A DNA stretch of 64,000 nucleotides. It comes from Amphibalanus amphitrite. Taxonomy: Eukaryota > Arthropoda > Thecostraca > Balanomorpha > Balanidae. Below are positions 61,071-64,000 of the stretch, one piece after another. Within the stretch, counting starts at the first letter, position 1. The number at the start of each line of letters is the position of its first letter. Under the pieces are notes generated by a model, which was not told where the DNA came from, searched no databases, and worked only from the letters and a program-made list of their open reading frames with translations. The position numbers and the translations under genes were made by a program. The DNA lies in NCBI RefSeq assembly GCF_019059575.1, contig NW_024882789.1, positions 124,001 to 188,000 of the forward strand, written 5' to 3'.

Positions 61071-61882
61071 CTCGCGTAAAAAGCGGCCGCTCGCGACAAA
61101 ACTTTCAGTACCCTCGGGCTAATCAATTTTACATATACTCTGAAAATTTCATAACCCTTACCCAGACAACCTTTGACCTGTGACCTTTTTCTAGAGACGA
61201 CCATGTTTGGGCGGAATCGCGACTAGGCGTATGTCGGCTCACATTGTCCGCGCGTCTGCAGTCTTTTTGTGGTTTTAAGCGCTCAAACATGTGAAATGAC
61301 GTTGGTCTCATGCGAGGTCACGCGAAGGTCAGGTCAGGTCATCGACCTTCGATGACCTTGTTTTTTTCCAGTTCTACAGATTATTGTTTTATTTGGCTGA
61401 TTTCGAATAATTTAGAAACGATTTGAACATTTACGAAGTACTTTTTGTGCCTTCGTGGCCTAGGTTACGTTGTCAGTGGTGGTTGACACCTACTATGAAT
61501 ACCTGGCAGAACCCCTGCTGGTTGACCTGACCTAACCTGACCCGACCTGGCCTAAATGCATGAAGACATCATTTGCTGATCAAAGCTAACATGTGAGTTC
61601 GTGATCAGCACACCCAAAACCCTCAACAGCCTCACTTTGCAAAGTTTTGACAGGTCCCGATGCCCCGACTTTTGGGTCGTTGACCTGACCTGGAATGTCA
61701 ACCAATGGCCTAGGACCTTAAAATTGGGTATCATTGCGCTTCCTCTCGTCATGGGTAACACGTTCGTGTTTTTTCCGAAGCTCTAGCTTGATCAGGGACC
61801 GAACGGCAAGGGACGGGGGCAACGGACCCCCCCCCCCCCATATACGTTCGCGGCTTGCAAAACACCAATATGAACCCGATTA
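61071..61882. mobile_element. piggyBac-like family D variant, right arm
   Basis: Reverse complement of the 49564-50634 type; the outer end AAAACACCAATATGAACCCGATTA is a decayed form of the family terminus. It forms an arm-to-arm inverted pair with 59943-60785. Confidence 0.7.
61174..61186 (-). promoter_or_regulatory. DR1 TGACCT repeat
   Basis: TGACCT-G-TGACCT, the reverse-strand equivalent of the DR1 kept in the sister elements. Confidence 0.35.
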
Positions 61883-62057
61883 GCTTTGACGTTTAGTTTC
61901 TTCGCTTTACGCAATCGGACCCCACAGGCCATAACTGATTATAATTTCATTCCTAAGCAAAAAGTCTAGCTAAACTTCTAAAAAATATAAGTTAAGGAAG
62001 GGGATTTATGTGACGTGGGTGTGACGTCCCACCGTACGCTCCCGGCAGAGTGACGCT

Positions 62058-63741
<1,684 letters not shown>

Positions 63742-64000
63742 GTGGGCGACAGAGAAACAGGAATAGGATTGTAAAAGTAGGTGATCGCTGCCTAGTCCCA
63801 ACGTAACCTCGACGTAACCATTTTATAGGTATTTGTTTTATTTATAACGCAAATACCCCGAAACACATTAAAACACATAGTTCAACACGAATAGATTGTT
63901 TGTTTGGATCGGTCATTATGACAAATTAGCCTTTTGACCATTTTTCTTCGTGAGTTTGTACGTACAGCAATTTGTGACTGCTTAAAATTTACCCTTATGC
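63742..64000. other. KYNU: KYNU intron 5, to the window edge
   Basis: Starts with donor GTGGGC. Nothing else recognised before the right edge. Confidence 0.6.

Overview
This window looks like nuclear DNA of an arthropod, most likely a crustacean; a barnacle-like genome would fit, but the species cannot be fixed from the sequence. Three protein-coding genes are recognisable, all on the + strand. Two have many exons with GT/AG introns. One is an intronless insect-type gustatory receptor. Kynureninase is absent from Drosophila and related insects, so its presence argues against a fly-like host. Coding exons are GC-rich and GC-biased at third positions, while introns and intergenic DNA are AT-richer and full of transposon-derived sequence.

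Layout. 1-2192 is upstream DNA with one TTAA-flanked MITE and CCTAA-like simple repeats. 2239-45282 is an ACBD3 (GCP60) gene in 11 coding exons that join in frame to 452 codons plus a stop. They give an acyl-CoA-binding domain, a charged helix, a Gln-rich segment and a C-terminal GOLD domain. A 495-residue gustatory receptor (22990-24477) lies inside ACBD3 intron 5 on the same strand. 45283-62057 is a repeat-rich intergenic stretch without a recognisable gene. From 62058 to the right edge are the first five coding exons of kynureninase (KYNU), which runs out of the window.

About half of the non-coding DNA resolves into bounded mobile elements. (a) At least fifteen related ~0.8-1.2 kb non-autonomous elements have TTAA target duplications and CCC-starting ends (piggyBac-like). 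Each end carries a palindromic G-run/C-run hairpin, and the interiors are packed with AGGTCA/TGACCT. (b) Four hAT-like elements have 8-bp target duplications that can be read directly; three carry the same degenerate ~23-bp GGGCCC-rich minisatellite. (c) A decayed Tc1/mariner element has 28-bp terminal repeats. There are also several TA- or TATTA-flanked MITEs, a LINE 3' fragment, and an 852-bp tandem duplication with no visible difference between copies. Many insertions are nested, so their relative ages can be read.

The host genes belong to unrelated processes: Golgi scaffolding and lipid signalling (ACBD3), chemoreception (Gr) and tryptophan breakdown (KYNU). Nothing suggests they act together. 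The most unusual signal is in the mobile DNA: self-complementary terminal hairpins whose core differs between families but is matched at both ends of each element, dense nuclear-receptor half-sites, and minisatellites carried inside hAT elements.
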